Of a DNA stretch of 43,917 bases, positions 23,387 to 37,289 are shown in pieces. Origin of the DNA: Methanothrix sp. (lineage in GTDB: Archaea; Halobacteriota; Methanosarcinia; Methanotrichales; Methanotrichaceae); assembly GCF_026419855.1 (NCBI RefSeq), contig NZ_JAOAKP010000010.1, positions 1-43,917 on the forward strand, given 5' to 3'. The notes under the pieces are model-generated. The model saw nothing but the letters and a program-made list of their open reading frames with translations, was not told the DNA's origin and did no database searches. A program made the translations under genes and the position numbers. The number at the start of each line of letters is the position of its first letter. Position 1 is the stretch's first letter.

Positions 23387-23949
23387 GGGGTTCAATGCGG
23401 TGGTACCATGGCGCTGCTGAAATAGATGCTTCAATCCTCACTATTGCATTCTTGTGCATCCATGTTTAGGCTTATCGCACACTGCAACGACCCGGGTCAT
23501 TTCACTGCGAGTGTCTCCAGTGAGTTTCCACACCGATCTTCTCCCTGCAAGTAAGTATGCCTCAGCTGCGCTGGCATGCAGGAATCAGCAGGGGATGCTG
23601 TACCAGGCAGGTGATCCAGGGGAAAAGCTGAAAGGCGTGCGCCTCATGGAGTTCATGCAGCATTATGCCGGTGGATGCTGGTTCCTGATAGCCTGTTCAG
23701 CTATTCGTGAGGATTCCTATTAACCTCCTGTTTAATGACCTACTAATGTCGATGCACGCTTTTATCAAAGTAGTTTTATATCAAAAAGCCGGGTTTTTAG
23801 GAATCCTCTCGTGTACGCGACCCAAAAAGGGATGCGCCATATAGCAAAGCGAATAAGCTATTGATGTCCGGGCAGCTCCTGTACAGACGCATACCTCCCA
23901 TCTCCATCAGTTTAATATACTGCTTTGTTATTGGTAGATAGTCCACCTG
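23387..23949. other. 563-bp gap with inverted repeats, no credible gene
   Basis: One open frame of 89 codons (23454-23723) has no recognisable domain and no ribosome binding site or TATA box, so it is not called. The gap holds an 11-bp inverted repeat pair (23709-23719, 23798-23808) and the leuD promoter. Confidence 0.5.
23709..23808. repeat. 100-bp segment bounded by 11-bp inverted repeats
   Basis: GAGGATTCCTA (23709-23719) and TAGGAATCCTC (23798-23808) are exact inverted repeats. The interior contains the TATA-like TTTTATATC. No flanking target duplication is seen, so it is either another miniature element, or the ends of a small structured RNA, or chance. Confidence 0.4.
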
Positions 23950-23960
23950 TTGGAGATGGG
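23897..23960. promoter_or_regulatory. leuD promoter flanked by inverted 10-mers
   Basis: TTTAATATA (23911-23919) is the likely TATA box. It lies between CCCATCTCCA (23897-23906) and its exact inverse TGGAGATGGG (23951-23960). The left arm is just upstream of the TATA box and the right arm covers the GGAG and the first codons. Paired operator half-sites for regulation by amino-acid supply are possible. Because the right arm is also a ribosome-binding sequence, the pairing may be accidental. Confidence 0.4.
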
Positions 23961-24450
23961 TATTTTGGCACGAGCCTGGAAGTTCGGAAACGATATCGAC
24001 ACGGATGTGATCATCCCTGGGCGGTATCTTGTGATAAATGATCCAGAGGAGCTGGCCAAGCACCTCTTTGAGGGGATCAGGCCGGAGTTCGCGGGGAGCG
24101 TTCAACCTGGAGATGTCATAGTCGCTGGAACCAACTTCGGGTGCGGTTCATCCAGAGAGCATGCTCCGCTCGCCATCAAGGCAGCTGGGGTGGAGGCGGT
24201 CGTTGCAAGATCCTTCGCCAGGATATTCTTCAGGAACTCGATAAACATAGGGCTGCCGCTGCTCATCTGCGCGGATGCTGAGAAGATAGACGATGGCGAC
24301 TCTGTTGTGGTGGATATCTCGAACGGCGTTGTTAACAACATCTCCAAGAAGGAGTCTTATCCGACAACACCGCTGCCCCCGTTCCTACAGGAGATAGTGA
24401 GATCGGGAGGCCTGTTGAACTACACGAAGAGACAGGTGGTGAGAGCATGA
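23956..24450 (+). CDS. leuD: 3-isopropylmalate/homoaconitate-type dehydratase small subunit
   Basis: A 164-residue swivel-domain subunit of an isopropylmalate isomerase-type hydro-lyase. [36 protein letters not shown] and [18 protein letters not shown] are diagnostic. It pairs with a large [4Fe-4S] subunit (LeuC-like) not present in this window. The same family includes homoaconitase small subunits of coenzyme B synthesis, which sequence alone cannot exclude. ATG 23956 is given; TTG 23965, nine bases after GGAG, would give MARAWKFG and fits the family equally well. It overlaps leuB by four bases. Confidence 0.88.
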   Translation: MGILARAWKFGNDIDTDVIIPGRYLVINDPEELAKHLFEGIRPEFAGSVQPGDVIVAGTNFGCGSSREHAPLAIKAAGVEAVVARSFARIFFRNSINIGLPLLICADAEKIDDGDSVVVDISNGVVNNISKKESYPTTPLPPFLQEIVRSGGLLNYTKRQVVRA

Positions 24451-25571
24451 TTTACAAGGTACCTGTAATACCGGGCGACGGCATAGGGCCGGAGATCATA
24501 GCAGAGGGCAAGAAGGTGCTGGAGGCTGCTGCGGACAAGCACGGCTTCGGCATCGAGTGGATCGAGTATCCACTGGGCGCGGATCACTACCTCAGGACAG
24601 GGGAGCTCGTGAGCGAGGATACGCTTAAGGAGCTCGGGCGTTACAGAGCGATATACCTCGGGGCTATAGGTGATCCGAGAGTGAAGCCAGGGGTTCTCGA
24701 GAAGGGCATCCTCCTGGCGATGAGGTTCTACTTCGATCAGTACATAAACCTCAGGCCCGTAAAGCTCCTGGAGGGAGTATGGACGCCGCTCAAGGACAAG
24801 GGTCCGAAGGACATAGACTTTGTGGTGGTGAGGGAGAACACAGAGGACTTCTACATAGGCCAGGGCGGTAGGGCCAGATCCGGCAAGAGCCATGCTGATC
24901 TCGAGGTGAAGAGAGCCCTCTACAACGTGAAGTTTGGCCTCGATATAGATTCTGACAGCGATGAAATCGCATATCAGATAGGCATGGTCTCGAGGGAAGG
25001 ATGCACCAGGGTGATAAAGTACGCATTCGACCTTGCGATGCAGAGAAGAAAGCATGTCTCAAGCGTGGACAAGGCGAACGTTCTGAGCGATATCTACGGA
25101 TTCTGGCGCGAGATCTTCGAAGATATCGGAAAGGGATACCCTGAGGTCACCACAGACTTCAACTTCGTCGATGCGATAACGATGTGGTTTGTAAAAAATC
25201 CAGAGTGGTTCGATGTTGTTGTCGCGCCAAACATGTTCGGGGATATCATCACAGACCTCGGAGCGATGATACAGGGCGGCCTCGGACTTGCGCCCGGAGC
25301 AAACCTGAACCCGGATGGGACGAGCATGTTCGAGCCGATCCACGGGAGCGCTCCGAAGTACAGGGGCATGAACAAGATCAACCCGATCGCAACGATATGG
25401 GCTGGTGCGATGCTCCTTGAGCACCTTGGCGAGAAGCAGGCGGCCAGAGACGTAGTAAAAGCCATAGAGCTCAACCTGCGTGAGGGGAGGGTGAGAACCT
25501 ACGACCTCGGCGGCAGCTCCACCACATCTGATGTCGGGGATGAGATAGCCAGGCTTGTCAGGATCGTATAA
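24447..25571 (+). CDS. leuB: 3-isopropylmalate dehydrogenase family protein
   Basis: A 374-residue NAD-dependent decarboxylating dehydrogenase. It begins [17 protein letters not shown] and has the substrate and metal motifs [26 protein letters not shown] and the aspartates of [37 protein letters not shown] is the NAD-side loop. Overlap with leuD (ATGA) points to the leucine pathway; homoisocitrate dehydrogenase is the main alternative. Confidence 0.9.
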   Translation: MIYKVPVIPGDGIGPEIIAEGKKVLEAAADKHGFGIEWIEYPLGADHYLRTGELVSEDTLKELGRYRAIYLGAIGDPRVKPGVLEKGILLAMRFYFDQYINLRPVKLLEGVWTPLKDKGPKDIDFVVVRENTEDFYIGQGGRARSGKSHADLEVKRALYNVKFGLDIDSDSDEIAYQIGMVSREGCTRVIKYAFDLAMQRRKHVSSVDKANVLSDIYGFWREIFEDIGKGYPEVTTDFNFVDAITMWFVKNPEWFDVVVAPNMFGDIITDLGAMIQGGLGLAPGANLNPDGTSMFEPIHGSAPKYRGMNKINPIATIWAGAMLLEHLGEKQAARDVVKAIELNLREGRVRTYDLGGSSTTSDVGDEIARLVRIV

Positions 25572-25656
25572 AAGGGAAAAAGCTTTATGCATGTTTCTTT
25601 AAACAGGGAAGCAGTGCAGCTCAACATTCGCGGTTCGTGGGCTCGTATGCTCATGG

Positions 25657-25744
25657 GGGCTCGTAGCTCAGTTAGGCAGAGCGCCTGGCTTTTAAATTTT
25701 ATGAAGACACCAGGTGGCCGAGGGTTCAAATCCCCCCGAGCCCG
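25657..25744 (+). tRNA. tRNA-Lys (anticodon UUU) with a 14-nt intron
   Basis: The acceptor stem GGGCTCG pairs with CGAGCCC, the D stem is GCTC/GAGC, the anticodon stem is CCTGG/CCAGG and the T loop is TTCAAAT. The loop reads C-T-TTT-A, then an intron at 25695-25708, then A38. The anticodon TTT is at 25691-25693. Removing the 14 bases leaves a 74-nt tRNA with discriminator G and no encoded CCA. CTTT (25689-25692) can pair with GAAG (25703-25706) next to a three-base bulge ACA, the splice-site geometry of the archaeal endonuclease. The T stem contains one A-C mismatch (GAGGG/CCCCC). Confidence 0.93.
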
Positions 25745-25771
25745 TATGTAGTTTTTCTGGGAGGAGATCGG

Positions 25772-26008
25772 ATGAAGCGGTTTGCCGTACAGGATCATGA
25801 GCTGGTACCGGAACACATCCTCCTCACTCCAGAGGAGGCACAGCAGGTCCTGATGCAGTACGGTGTTGAGGCGCGCCACCTGCCGAAGATCCACGTCACG
25901 GATCCAGTGGCTAAGGAGATAGGCGCCAAGGTAGGGGATATAATAAAGATAAAGCGCAAGAGCCCCACGGCAAAGGAGTCGATATTTTACAGGCTCGTTA
26001 TCGATTGA
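25772..26008 (+). CDS. rpoH: RNA polymerase subunit H (Rpo5)
   Basis: A 78-residue subunit, homologous to the C-terminal domain of eukaryotic Rpb5, placed at the jaw of the polymerase. HELVPEHILLTPEEAQQVL and PKIHVTDPVAKEIGAKVGD are typical. GGGAGGAG lies before ATG 25772. It begins the standard archaeal polymerase operon. Confidence 0.95.
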   Translation: MKRFAVQDHELVPEHILLTPEEAQQVLMQYGVEARHLPKIHVTDPVAKEIGAKVGDIIKIKRKSPTAKESIFYRLVID

Positions 26009-26025
26009 AGAGGGTGATTTAAGAT

Positions 26026-27516
26026 TTGCTGGACAGAAGCGTTCTTTACAGGGCCTATTTTACCAAGGACAAACTGGTACACCACCACATAAACTCATTC
26101 AATGAATTTATAGACAGAGGTCTGCAGAAGGTGATAGATGAGGTCAGGATAATAGAGACGAACATCGAGAACACCTACGTCAAGCTCGGCAAAATCAGGG
26201 TGGAGCGGCCTGTGGTCATGGAGGCAGATGGATCTATCGAGAGGCTCTACCCGAACGATGCCCGTCTCAGAAACCTGACATACGCATCGCCCATCAAGCT
26301 AGAGATGTCAATCGTCGACAAGGGCGATGAAAAGGAGCCGGTCGAGGCGATGATCGGCATGCTCCCGATAATGGTGATGTCCAAGGTCTGCAACCTCTGC
26401 GGAATGAGCGAGGAGGAGATGATCTCCTACGGAGAGGACCCACTCGATCCCGGAGGATACTTCATCGTGAACGGATCCGAGCGCGTTATAATGACGCTCG
26501 AGGATCTGGCGCCGAATAAGATACTCGTCGAGTACAACCAGAGATACGACGAGTTCATAGAGGTGGCGAAGGTCTTCAGCCAGAGGCAGGGCTACAGGTC
26601 TCTTGTCATAGTGGAGCGGGGCAAGCGATCGATACTTGAGGTCTCCTTCCCATCTGTCGCTGGAAGAATAAACTTCGTGACCCTCGTCAGAGCGCTCGGA
26701 CTCGAGACTGATATGGATATAGTGAAGGCCGTATCCGATAACCCGGAGATCATGAAGTTCATGCTTGAGAACCTCGAGGAGGCTGAGGTATCTACAACAG
26801 AGGAGGCTCTGGAGAAGATAGGCCACAGGGTCGCGGCCGGCCAGGCGAAGGAGTACCAGAAGAAGCGCGCTGCGTATGTCCTGGACAGATACCTGCTTCC
26901 ACACATAGGCGTCGAGGAGAAGGACAGATACGCGAAGGCACTCTTCCTCTCGAGGATGGCTGAGGCGTGCTTTGAGCTCGCGCTCGGGAAGAGAGGGGAG
27001 GACGACAAGGATCACTATGCAAACAAGAGGCTTAAGCTCTCAGGAGATTTGATGGAGGATCTCTTCCGGGTAGCATTCAACAGGCTCACCAGGGATATCA
27101 AGTACCAGCTCGAGCGCGCCAGCATGCGGAACCGGGAGCTGAATGTCATTACCACAGTGAGAGCTGATGTTCTTACGGAGAGAATGATACATCCTCTTGC
27201 AACAGGCAACTGGGTTGGTGGCAGGACCGGCGTGTCACAGCTTTTGGATAGGACTGATTACATGGCAACACTGAGCCATCTCAGGAGGGTCATATCGCCG
27301 CTCTCGAGATCGCAGCCGCACTTCGAGGCCAGGGATCTCCACGCGACTCAGTGGGGCAGGATATGCCCGAGCGAGACCCCGGAGGGCCCGAACTGCGGTC
27401 TGGTCAAGAACTTCGCCCAGGGTGTGGAGCTATCAAAGGGCGTTGAGGATTATGAGGAGGTCAAGACCATGCTGATCAATCTCGGTGTGAGGCCGGTAGG
27501 TGGTTATGGTGGCTGA
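26026..27516 (+). CDS. rpoB2: RNA polymerase subunit B'' (N-terminal half of Rpo2)
   Basis: A 496-residue half of the second-largest subunit, which is split in many methanogens. [32 protein letters not shown] and the ending [14 protein letters not shown] are the conserved blocks. The start is TTG 26026 with AGGGTGAT upstream. It overlaps rpoB' by 11 bases. Confidence 0.96.
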   Translation: MLDRSVLYRAYFTKDKLVHHHINSFNEFIDRGLQKVIDEVRIIETNIENTYVKLGKIRVERPVVMEADGSIERLYPNDARLRNLTYASPIKLEMSIVDKGDEKEPVEAMIGMLPIMVMSKVCNLCGMSEEEMISYGEDPLDPGGYFIVNGSERVIMTLEDLAPNKILVEYNQRYDEFIEVAKVFSQRQGYRSLVIVERGKRSILEVSFPSVAGRINFVTLVRALGLETDMDIVKAVSDNPEIMKFMLENLEEAEVSTTEEALEKIGHRVAAGQAKEYQKKRAAYVLDRYLLPHIGVEEKDRYAKALFLSRMAEACFELALGKRGEDDKDHYANKRLKLSGDLMEDLFRVAFNRLTRDIKYQLERASMRNRELNVITTVRADVLTERMIHPLATGNWVGGRTGVSQLLDRTDYMATLSHLRRVISPLSRSQPHFEARDLHATQWGRICPSETPEGPNCGLVKNFAQGVELSKGVEDYEEVKTMLINLGVRPVGGYGG

Positions 27517-29323
27517 GGCCAGGGTTTTCATAAACGGGGAGATCGTCGGGCATCATCCTGATCCCGAGAAGCTCGTGGCCGAGATAAGGCGCCTGAGAAG
27601 ATCCGGCGTTATAAGCAACCAGATCAATGTCGCATACTACGACAGAACAAACGAGATTGTGATCAATACAGACTCCGGAAGGGCGAGGAGGCCTCTGATC
27701 ATCGTGGAGAACGGAAGGCCACTCGTCACCGAGGAGGATATTCGAAGGCTTGAGAGCGGAGAGGCGACCTTCGATGATCTGGTTCGGGAGGGGAAAATCG
27801 AGTATCTCGATGCCGAGGAGGAGGAGAATGCCTACATAGCGATCTGGGAGAAGGACCTAACAGAGGAGCACACGCATCTCGAGGTTGATCCATCTCTGAT
27901 CCTGGGGATATGCACAGCCCTCGTTCCATATCCGGAGCACAATGCTAGCCCGAGGAACACGATGGGCGCTGGCATGATCAAACAGTGTCTCGGTCTTCCG
28001 ATGGCGAACTTCCGCCTGAGGCCTGATACGAGGGGCCACTACCTCCATTACCCGCAGCAGCCAATTGTGAGCACACGAACCGCCAGGGCTATCGGCTTCG
28101 ATAAGAGGCCCGCGGGCCAGAACTTCGTTGTGGCTGTTCTCGCATACGAGGGGTACAACATAGAGGACGCTCTGGTGATGAACAGGAGCGCTGTCGAGCG
28201 CGGGCTTGCCAGATCGCACTTCTTCAGGGTATCAGAGGCAGAGGAGAGGAAATACCCCGGCGGTCAGGAGGACAAGTTTGAAATTCCGGATCTCGAGGTC
28301 AGGGGAGCCAGGGGCTCCGAGACATACGGCCAGCTCGATGCCGATGGTCTGGTGAATCCCAATGCAGACGTCGGTCCCAACGATGTGCTCATAGGCAAGA
28401 CAAGTCCGCCGAGGTTCCTGGAGGAACCGACTGAGTTCGGGATAAGCCCGCAGCAGAGGCGCGAGACATCTGTCACGATGAGGTCAAACGAGAAGGGCGT
28501 TGTCGATCTGGTCATCCTGACTGAGTCGCAGAATGGCAACAGGCTCGCCAAGGTCAAGACCCGCGACCAGAGGGTACCCGAGCTGGGAGACAAGTTCGCA
28601 TCACGCCACGGCCAGAAGGGGGTTGTCGGTCTTCTTCTCCCACAGGAGGATATGCCATTCAGCGAGAGCGGGATGGTTCCGGATCTTCTCCTCAACCCCC
28701 ATGCGATCCCGTCAAGAATGACGGTTGGCCACGTCCTCGAGATGATCGGCGGAAAGGTGGGTTCGCTCGAGGGAAGGTTCATAGATGCGACCGCGTTCCT
28801 GGGAGAGAAGGAGGATGATCTCAGGAGCGCTCTGACAAGGCTCGGATTCGCCCACACCGGCAAAGAGGTTCTGTACGATGGAGCGACAGGCGAGAGGATT
28901 CAGGCCGACATATTCGTGGGGGTGATCCTGTACCAGAAGCTGTACCACATGGTCACCGGAAAGATGCACGCGAGATCTCGCGGCCCCGTGCAGGTGCTCA
29001 CCAGGCAGCCAACAGAGGGCAGGGCGAGAGAGGGCGGCCTCAGGTTCGGAGAGATGGAGCGCGATGTGCTCATTGCTCACGGCGCCGCTCTCGCGCTGAA
29101 GGAGAGGCTCGTCGAGGAATCGGATAAAGTAACGGAGCTCGTGTGCAGCAAGTGCGGAGTCATAGCGATTCATGACCGAAGAAGAAACATCGATCTCTGC
29201 CCCGTGTGCGGCACGGACTCTGACATATACCCTGTGGAGATGAGCTACGCTTTCAAGCTTCTGCTTGACGAGATAAAGTCGCTGGGCGTGGCACCGCGCC
29301 TCATGCTAGAGGATGCAGTTTAG
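27506..29323 (+). CDS. rpoB1: RNA polymerase subunit B' (C-terminal half of Rpo2)
   Basis: A 605-residue half with the hybrid-binding and clamp parts. Conserved blocks include [39 protein letters not shown] and [17 protein letters not shown]. Near the C-terminus is a zinc site (CSKCG...CPVCG). ATG 27506 lies within the end of rpoB''; GTG 27500 and 27509 are alternatives. Confidence 0.96.
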   Translation: MVAEARVFINGEIVGHHPDPEKLVAEIRRLRRSGVISNQINVAYYDRTNEIVINTDSGRARRPLIIVENGRPLVTEEDIRRLESGEATFDDLVREGKIEYLDAEEEENAYIAIWEKDLTEEHTHLEVDPSLILGICTALVPYPEHNASPRNTMGAGMIKQCLGLPMANFRLRPDTRGHYLHYPQQPIVSTRTARAIGFDKRPAGQNFVVAVLAYEGYNIEDALVMNRSAVERGLARSHFFRVSEAEERKYPGGQEDKFEIPDLEVRGARGSETYGQLDADGLVNPNADVGPNDVLIGKTSPPRFLEEPTEFGISPQQRRETSVTMRSNEKGVVDLVILTESQNGNRLAKVKTRDQRVPELGDKFASRHGQKGVVGLLLPQEDMPFSESGMVPDLLLNPHAIPSRMTVGHVLEMIGGKVGSLEGRFIDATAFLGEKEDDLRSALTRLGFAHTGKEVLYDGATGERIQADIFVGVILYQKLYHMVTGKMHARSRGPVQVLTRQPTEGRAREGGLRFGEMERDVLIAHGAALALKERLVEESDKVTELVCSKCGVIAIHDRRRNIDLCPVCGTDSDIYPVEMSYAFKLLLDEIKSLGVAPRLMLEDAV

Positions 29324-29331
29324 GTGATGAA

Positions 29332-33413
<4,082 letters not shown>

Positions 33414-33421
<8 letters not shown>

Positions 33422-33845
33422 GTTCAAGCTCACCACAGAGGGGATAAGATACATAGCGCTCTTTGAGAGCCTCACGGGCGGTATGGCAAGGGACTGCATC
33501 GTCGACGAGGAGAACGACAGGATAATCTTCGTCATACAGAAGGGAGACATGGGAGCAGCGATCGGAAGAAAGGGGAGCAATATAAACCGCGTCAAGAAGT
33601 CCATTGGAAAACAGATAGAAATAGTCGAGTACAGCGATGATGTCAAGGAGTTCCTGCAGAACATATTCCAGCCGGCGGATGTCAAGAACATCATGGTGGT
33701 CAACAAGAACAACAAGCGATTGGCTTATGTAGAGGTAGCCAACAAGGACAAGGGTATTGCCATAGGGCGGGATGGCCGAAACATACTTAAAGCCAAGATG
33801 CTGGCACAGAGGCATCATGGCGTTGACGATATAATCATACAGTGA
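33414..33845 (+). CDS. nusA: Archaeal NusA (two KH domains)
   Basis: A 143-residue transcription factor limited to two KH RNA-binding domains. The GxxG loops are AIGRKGSNINRVK and AIGRDGRNILKAK. Unlike bacterial NusA it lacks the S1 and N-terminal polymerase-binding domains, as normal in archaea. ATG 33414 lies inside the end of L30e. Confidence 0.94.
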
Positions 33846-33899
33846 GCGGCACAACGCCCTGAAGAGCGCCATCATAAATTCACGATCAACGGTGATGAA

Positions 33900-34328
33900 A
33901 TGGGAATGGGAATCAATGCGGCCAGAAAGATGGAAAATGACTGGAAGAAGCTGAGGTGGAGCGATCCTCATTACTGCAGGCGGGCTCTAGGCCTCAAGGT
34001 CAAGGCTGATCCTCTTGGTGGAGCCCCCAGGGCCAGGGGCATCGTTCTGGAGAAGGTGGGCGTCGAGGCGAAGCAGCCGAACTCAGCCATACGCAAGTGT
34101 GTGAGAATACAGCTGATAAAGAACGGAAGGCAGGTCACGGCATTCTGCCCCGGCGATGGTGCCATAGGGTTCATAGATGAGCACGATGAGGTCATTGTCG
34201 AGAGAATTGGCGGAAGAATGGGCAGGTCGATGGGCGACATACCTGGCGTGAGGTTCAAGGTCGTCGCGGTGAACAACGTCTCTCTCGAGGAGATGGTCTC
34301 GGGCCGCAAGGAGAAGCCGGTAAGGTGA
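33900..34328 (+). CDS. rps12: 30S ribosomal protein S12
   Basis: A 142-residue decoding-centre protein. [37 protein letters not shown] and TAFCPGDGA are conserved. GGTGATGA lies just before the start; ATG 33900 is used, 33906 being an alternative. Confidence 0.96.
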   Translation: MGMGINAARKMENDWKKLRWSDPHYCRRALGLKVKADPLGGAPRARGIVLEKVGVEAKQPNSAIRKCVRIQLIKNGRQVTAFCPGDGAIGFIDEHDEVIVERIGGRMGRSMGDIPGVRFKVVAVNNVSLEEMVSGRKEKPVR

Positions 34329-34332
34329 TCTT

Positions 34333-34890
34333 GTGAAGGTATTTGGCAAGTGGGATGCATCCGAGGTGGAGATTCCGGATCTGAGCGTGAAGAGCTACAT
34401 CAACCTGAAGCCGAGGGCTGTGATGCACACCGGCGGCAGGCATGCGAAGCAGCAGTTCAAGAAGTCTGAGCTTCATGTGGTCGAGCGTCTGATCAACAAG
34501 ATGATGAGGAAGGAGAAGAACACCGGCCAGAAGCAGACCGCCTACAGGATAGTCGAGGAGGCCTTCGATATAATCCATTCGCGGACGAAGGAGAATCCTC
34601 TGTCTGTTCTGGTCAGGGCGATCTCAAATGCAGGACCGCGTGAGGAGGTCGTCAGGCTCAAGTATGGCGGCATCACTGTTCCAAAGGCCGTGGATACCGC
34701 ACCTCAGAGGCGCGTCGATACTGCGCTGATGCTCATAGCAAAGGGCGCATGGCAGGCATCGTTCAAGAGCAGGCGCTCGATACAGAACTGCCTGGCGGAT
34801 GAGATAATAGCGGCTGCAAACTACGATGTGAAGAGCTTTGCTGTCAGCAGAAAGGACAGCATAGAGCGTGTGGCAAAGGCCGCCAGGTAA
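34333..34890 (+). CDS. rps7: 30S ribosomal protein S7
   Basis: A 185-residue head protein of the small subunit. [38 protein letters not shown] and [17 protein letters not shown] are typical. The start is GTG 34333. The operon ends here: the usual next genes (EF-2, EF-1alpha, S10) are not found and mobile repeats follow. Confidence 0.96.
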   Translation: MKVFGKWDASEVEIPDLSVKSYINLKPRAVMHTGGRHAKQQFKKSELHVVERLINKMMRKEKNTGQKQTAYRIVEEAFDIIHSRTKENPLSVLVRAISNAGPREEVVRLKYGGITVPKAVDTAPQRRVDTALMLIAKGAWQASFKSRRSIQNCLADEIIAAANYDVKSFAVSRKDSIERVAKAAR

Positions 34891-35001
34891 TATCTGGCTG
34901 CCACCCTCACGCCATCAGCCGCACGCCTGTCTCGGAGCAGATCGATAGGCATCTGGCAGTCTCCAGTGCAGCATAACAATCGGAAAAGACTCATCCTGGT
35001 A

Positions 35002-35126
35002 CGCTATTATCCATTTGATGACTTGCTTGGAGAGGCACTGTTCCCGCTATGTGCTCCTGGCGAATGAATGAGTGCATCCAGCAACCAGTACGCTTGCCCC
35101 CCTAAGTTGCTGAACACACAAGAGCG
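35002..35126 (+). mobile_element. MITE-A copy 3 (125 bp, perfect target duplication)
   Basis: It begins CGCTATT and ends AAGAGCG, with TCCTGGTA repeated exactly at 34994-35001 and 35127-35134. The interior belongs to the same subtype as copies 1 and 2. Confidence 0.9.
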
Positions 35127-35168
35127 TCCTGGTATTCGGCAGATCGGTAATCTCGCAGAAAAGAAGCA

Positions 35169-35289
35169 GTCTCTTGTGTTCAGCAACTTAGAGGTCTAGC
35201 AAGCAGGTTGCTGGAATCGCACATTTATTTTCAAGAATGCATCGGAGGGCCCGTGCTTCTTCTGGCAAGTCATCATATGGATAAGAGCG
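35169..35289 (-). mobile_element. MITE-A copy 4 (121 bp, inverted, second subtype)
   Basis: It is in the opposite orientation to copy 3, 42 bp away. AAGAAGCA is repeated exactly at 35161-35168 and 35290-35297. The outer ~25 bp at each end match copies 1-3, but the middle differs and matches copy 5, so there are two internal subtypes with common ends. Confidence 0.9.
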
Positions 35290-35397
35290 AAGAAGCATAT
35301 TGCTGCTGATTGGAGTTATAGAGATCGCCTCTCTGACGATTTGACCGCATGAGCCTCGCGGGATCTCCTTGAATGATCGGGGTAGACGGTATCATAA

Positions 35398-36129
35398 TCA
35401 TTTTGATGTACCGGTGAGCGCCAGATCCGCTATTCTTTCCTCATGCGTGTAGATGTTCATCCTCTCCCCGCGGACAAATCCTATGAGTGTGATACCCGCA
35501 TCATCTGCGATATCAACAGCAAGGCTTGTCGGCGCGCCTCTGGATGCGAGGATAGGGATACCGGCGCGTGAGCACTTCAGAGCAAGTCCGGAGGATACGC
35601 GGCTTGTCATGATGACAAACACCTTCGACAGATCGATGTGCTCGAGCAGGCAGTGGCCTATGGCCTTGTCCATCGCGTTATGCCTTCCTATGTCATCGGC
35701 CATCCATGCCGTGCCATCCTCACAGAAGACGCCTGCGCGGTGGAAGCCGCCTGTGATCCTGTGAGCATCTGAGTCGAGAAGCATGCGCATCGCGCGGAAT
35801 ACATCATCAGTGCGCACAGCAAGCCTACCGGTCTTTTCAGAATGCTCTGTATGTTTCTCTGCACGTTTCTGACCGCATGCCGGGCGAAGGGTCACGTTTG
35901 CGAGATGCACATCAATATGCAACGCAGCGATATCCTCCAGCGCTTCTATGTATCCTTCGGAGAAGAGGTGGCCGGCGACGAACTCTCTGATATGGCATGG
36001 GCTCAGTGATGCTCTGCGTAGCAGAGATCCATTGATGTGCAGCTCGAGCTGGGTCTCCTCCGCAACTGAATCCCAGACCACTGAGTGACTCCCGCCATCG
36101 ACTCTTATGCACACACGCCTCTCTATCAT
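35398..36129 (-). CDS. fdhD: FdhD-family sulfurtransferase for molybdenum/tungsten enzymes
   Basis: A 243-residue protein that in bacteria passes sulfur to the molybdopterin cofactor of formate dehydrogenase; in a methanogen the target may be formylmethanofuran dehydrogenase. HNAMDKAIGHCLL, VIMTSRVSSGLALKCSRAGI and GAPTSLAVDIAD are family blocks. The sulfur-carrying CxxC loop appears as ACGQKRAEK, with only one cysteine. ATG 36129 follows a TATA box at 36160-36167 with a short leader. Confidence 0.9.
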   Translation of the reverse strand: MIERRVCIRVDGGSHSVVWDSVAEETQLELHINGSLLRRASLSPCHIREFVAGHLFSEGYIEALEDIAALHIDVHLANVTLRPACGQKRAEKHTEHSEKTGRLAVRTDDVFRAMRMLLDSDAHRITGGFHRAGVFCEDGTAWMADDIGRHNAMDKAIGHCLLEHIDLSKVFVIMTSRVSSGLALKCSRAGIPILASRGAPTSLAVDIADDAGITLIGFVRGERMNIYTHEERIADLALTGTSK

Positions 36130-36159
36130 ATTCTCATCAATCTGGCGTAACCTTCAGCT

Positions 36160-36167
36160 CATATATA
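36160..36167 (-). promoter_or_regulatory. TATA box of fdhD
   Basis: GATATATA read on the minus strand lies about 35 bp before the fdhD ATG, predicting a leader of roughly nine bases. Confidence 0.5.
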
Positions 36168-36307
36168 TCCACGGTACAGCCACACATAACTGCATGAACT
36201 GAGTGTGTGAATGGAATCATCAACCTGAGGAGCAACTTCTTAAAACATGCCGCACACTGGTTGAAAGAGGTGATGACGGCGCAGTGCTGGAGAGTGCGCC
36301 TTGTTCA

Positions 36308-37288
36308 ATGGAGCATGCAATAGAGACCAGAGGACTCGTCAAGAGATTTGATGGTCTGGTGGCTGTTGATGATGTGAATCTCTCCGTGAAAAGGGGAGAG
36401 ATCTTCGGCCTGCTTGGCCCGAACGGAGCGGGAAAGAGCACGATAATCAAGATGCTGACCACGATGCTCAGGCCGTCTGCTGGAGAGGCTTACGTCTGGG
36501 GTCACCACATCGTGCGCGAGAGGGATGCGGTGAGGAGCTGCATCGGCGTGGTCTTCCAGGATCCGAGCGTCGATGGTAAGCTCACAGCAAGGGAGAACTT
36601 GGATTTCCATGGCAGGATGTATGGAATGCCAGGAGCTGAGAGGAAGAGAAGGATCGCGGAGGTTCTTGAGCTTGTGGAGCTCTCAGACAAGGCGGATGTG
36701 CTTCTAGAGGATTTCTCGGGTGGCATGCGGAGAAGGCTCGAGATAGCCAGGGGGCTGATGCACAGGCCGCATGTTCTCTTCCTCGATGAGCCGACGCTTG
36801 GCCTGGACACCCAGACCCGGCGGTATATCTGGGATTACATCAGAGCCATGAACAGGGAGGAGGATGTCACTGTTGTGATAACAACGCACTACATGGAGGA
36901 GGCAGACAATCTCTGCAATCGGGTTGCAATAATCGACCACGGCAGGATCGTGGCCCTTGACAGCCCTACGGCTCTGAAGAGCATGATCGGCACCGATACC
37001 CTGACCCTGGAGGTAAAAGATGGCATGGAGCGGCTCCGCGATGTTCTGCTGGGGTTCGAGTGGGTGCGCTCATTCGATGCTAGCAACGGGTACGTGAACC
37101 TGAGTGTGGACTCCGCTCAGTCGAGGATCCCGGAGGTGGTACTGGCCGCGTGCCGTGCTGGCGTGCGGATAAGATCCGTGAGCGTCCACGAGCCGACCCT
37201 GGAGGATGTTTTCCTCAGGTACACAGGCAGGAGCATGAGGGACGAGACCGTAAAGGGTGATCTGGTCAGAGCCCTGATGAGGAGGTAG
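36308..37288 (+). CDS. ABC transporter ATP-binding protein (DrrA type)
   Basis: A 326-residue ATPase. Walker A GLLGPNGAGKSTIIK, signature EDFSGGMRRRLEIARGLM, Walker B HVLFLDEPTLGLD and the switch histidine in TTHYMEEADNLC are all present. After the ATPase core comes a ~90-residue C-terminal domain of the DrrA/NodI type. ATG 36308 begins the conserved part; the open frame upstream (from 36203) lacks homology. It forms an operon with the permease one base downstream, so it drives export. The substrate (lipid, drug or polymer) cannot be told. Confidence 0.9.
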   Translation: MEHAIETRGLVKRFDGLVAVDDVNLSVKRGEIFGLLGPNGAGKSTIIKMLTTMLRPSAGEAYVWGHHIVRERDAVRSCIGVVFQDPSVDGKLTARENLDFHGRMYGMPGAERKRRIAEVLELVELSDKADVLLEDFSGGMRRRLEIARGLMHRPHVLFLDEPTLGLDTQTRRYIWDYIRAMNREEDVTVVITTHYMEEADNLCNRVAIIDHGRIVALDSPTALKSMIGTDTLTLEVKDGMERLRDVLLGFEWVRSFDASNGYVNLSVDSAQSRIPEVVLAACRAGVRIRSVSVHEPTLEDVFLRYTGRSMRDETVKGDLVRALMRR

Positions 37289-37289
37289 T

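Larger units (their letters stand above)
34891..35397. other. 507-bp non-coding gap holding two MITE-A copies
   Basis: Between rps7 and fdhD there is no credible gene. Two MITE-A copies in opposite orientation fill half of it. The pieces at 35134-35160 and 35335-35355 recur, with a few changes, at 38616-38642 and 38824-38844, marking an older repeated sequence into which the MITEs inserted. Confidence 0.7.

Noticed and set aside
23454-23723. 89-codon open frame after csa3
   Set aside because: No domain, no TATA box or ribosome binding site at the right distance, odd cysteine- and serine-rich composition.
21000-23800. CRISPR array near cas6/csa3
   Set aside because: No series of regularly spaced identical repeats is visible there or elsewhere in the window.
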